Shown here in pieces: positions 5,980-7,502 of a stretch of DNA of 7,502 nt. The notes under the pieces are model-generated. The model was not told the DNA's origin, made no database searches, and saw only the letters and a program-made list of their open reading frames with translations. The stretch is from Paracoccus sp. (in: a-proteobacteria) (GTDB lineage: Bacteria > Pseudomonadota > Alphaproteobacteria > Rhodobacterales > Rhodobacteraceae): assembly GCA_018056045.1 (NCBI GenBank), contig JAGPGI010000119.1, positions 1-7,502 of the forward strand. The letters are read 5' to 3'. Both the position numbers and the translations under genes were made by a program. Within the stretch, counting starts at the first letter, position 1. Every line of letters starts with the position of its first letter.

Positions 5980-6174
5980 TCAGGCGGCGGGTTTCAGCGC
6001 GGTGTCGGCGTCGCTTTGCACGTCGCCTGCGAGGGGATCGGGCGTGCGGTTGCGCGCGCTCCAGTCGGGCATGGGCGATTCGGGCATCGCCAGCAGCTTG
6101 CCGTGATCCGTGCCCGGAGCCGGCTGCGTCCCGGCCTTGGCGGCGGGGATATGGGTGTCAATCGGGCGATTCAT
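5980..6174 (-). CDS. Small hypothetical protein, 64 residues, Pro/Ala-rich
   Basis: I do not recognise this protein. It begins MNRPIDTHIPAAKAG and ends in DTALKPAA. It has nine prolines and many alanines, no membrane segment, no Cys, one Trp (in MPDWSARN), and looks intrinsically disordered. Evidence that it is a gene: the ATG at 6172-6174 has GAGG (6181-6184 on this strand) six bases upstream, and 54 of its 64 codons end in G or C (84%), which matches the neighbouring genes. The antisense frame at the same place has clearly lower third-position GC and no ribosome site. A TTG seven codons upstream is possible but less likely. It lies 68 bases after the ABC ATPase in the same orientation, so co-transcription is plausible, and a small hairpin follows its stop. 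Function unknown. Confidence 0.55.
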   Translation of the reverse strand: MNRPIDTHIPAAKAGTQPAPGTDHGKLLAMPESPMPDWSARNRTPDPLAGDVQSDADTALKPAA

Positions 6175-6242
6175 CGCTGGCCTCGTCTTTCTCAAGCGAC
6201 GGGCAATTAGTCACCGGCGCCCGAAAGTGCAAGGGTTCTGAC

Positions 6243-7502
<1,260 letters not shown>

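Noticed and set aside
5938..6210. 90-codon plus-strand frame opposite the 64-residue gene.
   Set aside because: It needs a TTG start, lacks a ribosome site, and its third-position GC is lower than that of the minus-strand frame it mirrors.

Overview
The window looks like chromosome of a GC-rich alphaproteobacterium, most likely a Rhodobacteraceae member of the Paracoccus/Rhodobacter kind. This is inferred from strong G/C preference at third codon positions, Bzt/Aap-type transport genes, and an intergenic element that resembles ones I remember from that family. I could not run a database search, so the taxon is an inference.

Layout. Positions 48-3540 (+) hold three tightly packed genes for a polar amino-acid ABC importer: permease bztB/aapQ, permease bztC/aapM and ATPase bztD/aapP. 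The gene for the periplasmic binding protein is not in view and probably lies upstream of position 1. A 170-bp spacer follows, with tandem and mutually exclusive hairpins and then a promoter/operator-like block. It leads into a 283-residue, very acidic protein with RTX-type calcium-binding repeats and an N-terminal hydrophobic segment (3715-4566, +). A perfect 13-bp stem hairpin (4599-4629) separates this gene from a convergent class IV aminotransferase of the D-amino-acid aminotransferase type (4664-5524, -).

Upstream of the aminotransferase, 5525-5979 is a 455-bp stretch with no convincing gene. It holds a very strong intrinsic-terminator hairpin (5834-5866), a possible small-RNA unit, a perfect 16-bp palindrome (5929-5944) in a locally AT-rich patch, and a further small hairpin. 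A 64-residue unrecognised, probably disordered protein (5980-6174, -) lies 68 bp downstream of a two-domain ABC ATPase of the peptide-importer family (6243 to the window end, -). That ATPase continues beyond the window, so its first Walker A is not seen.

Functionally the window is mostly nutrient import (acidic amino acids/amides and peptides) plus one amino-acid-converting enzyme. The coding genes are ordinary. The parts that earn a second look are the RTX protein with its control region, the switch-like spacer after the bzt genes, and the gene-free stretch upstream of the aminotransferase. I found no transposon, CRISPR array, tRNA or rRNA, and nothing I would call a new defence or biosynthetic system.
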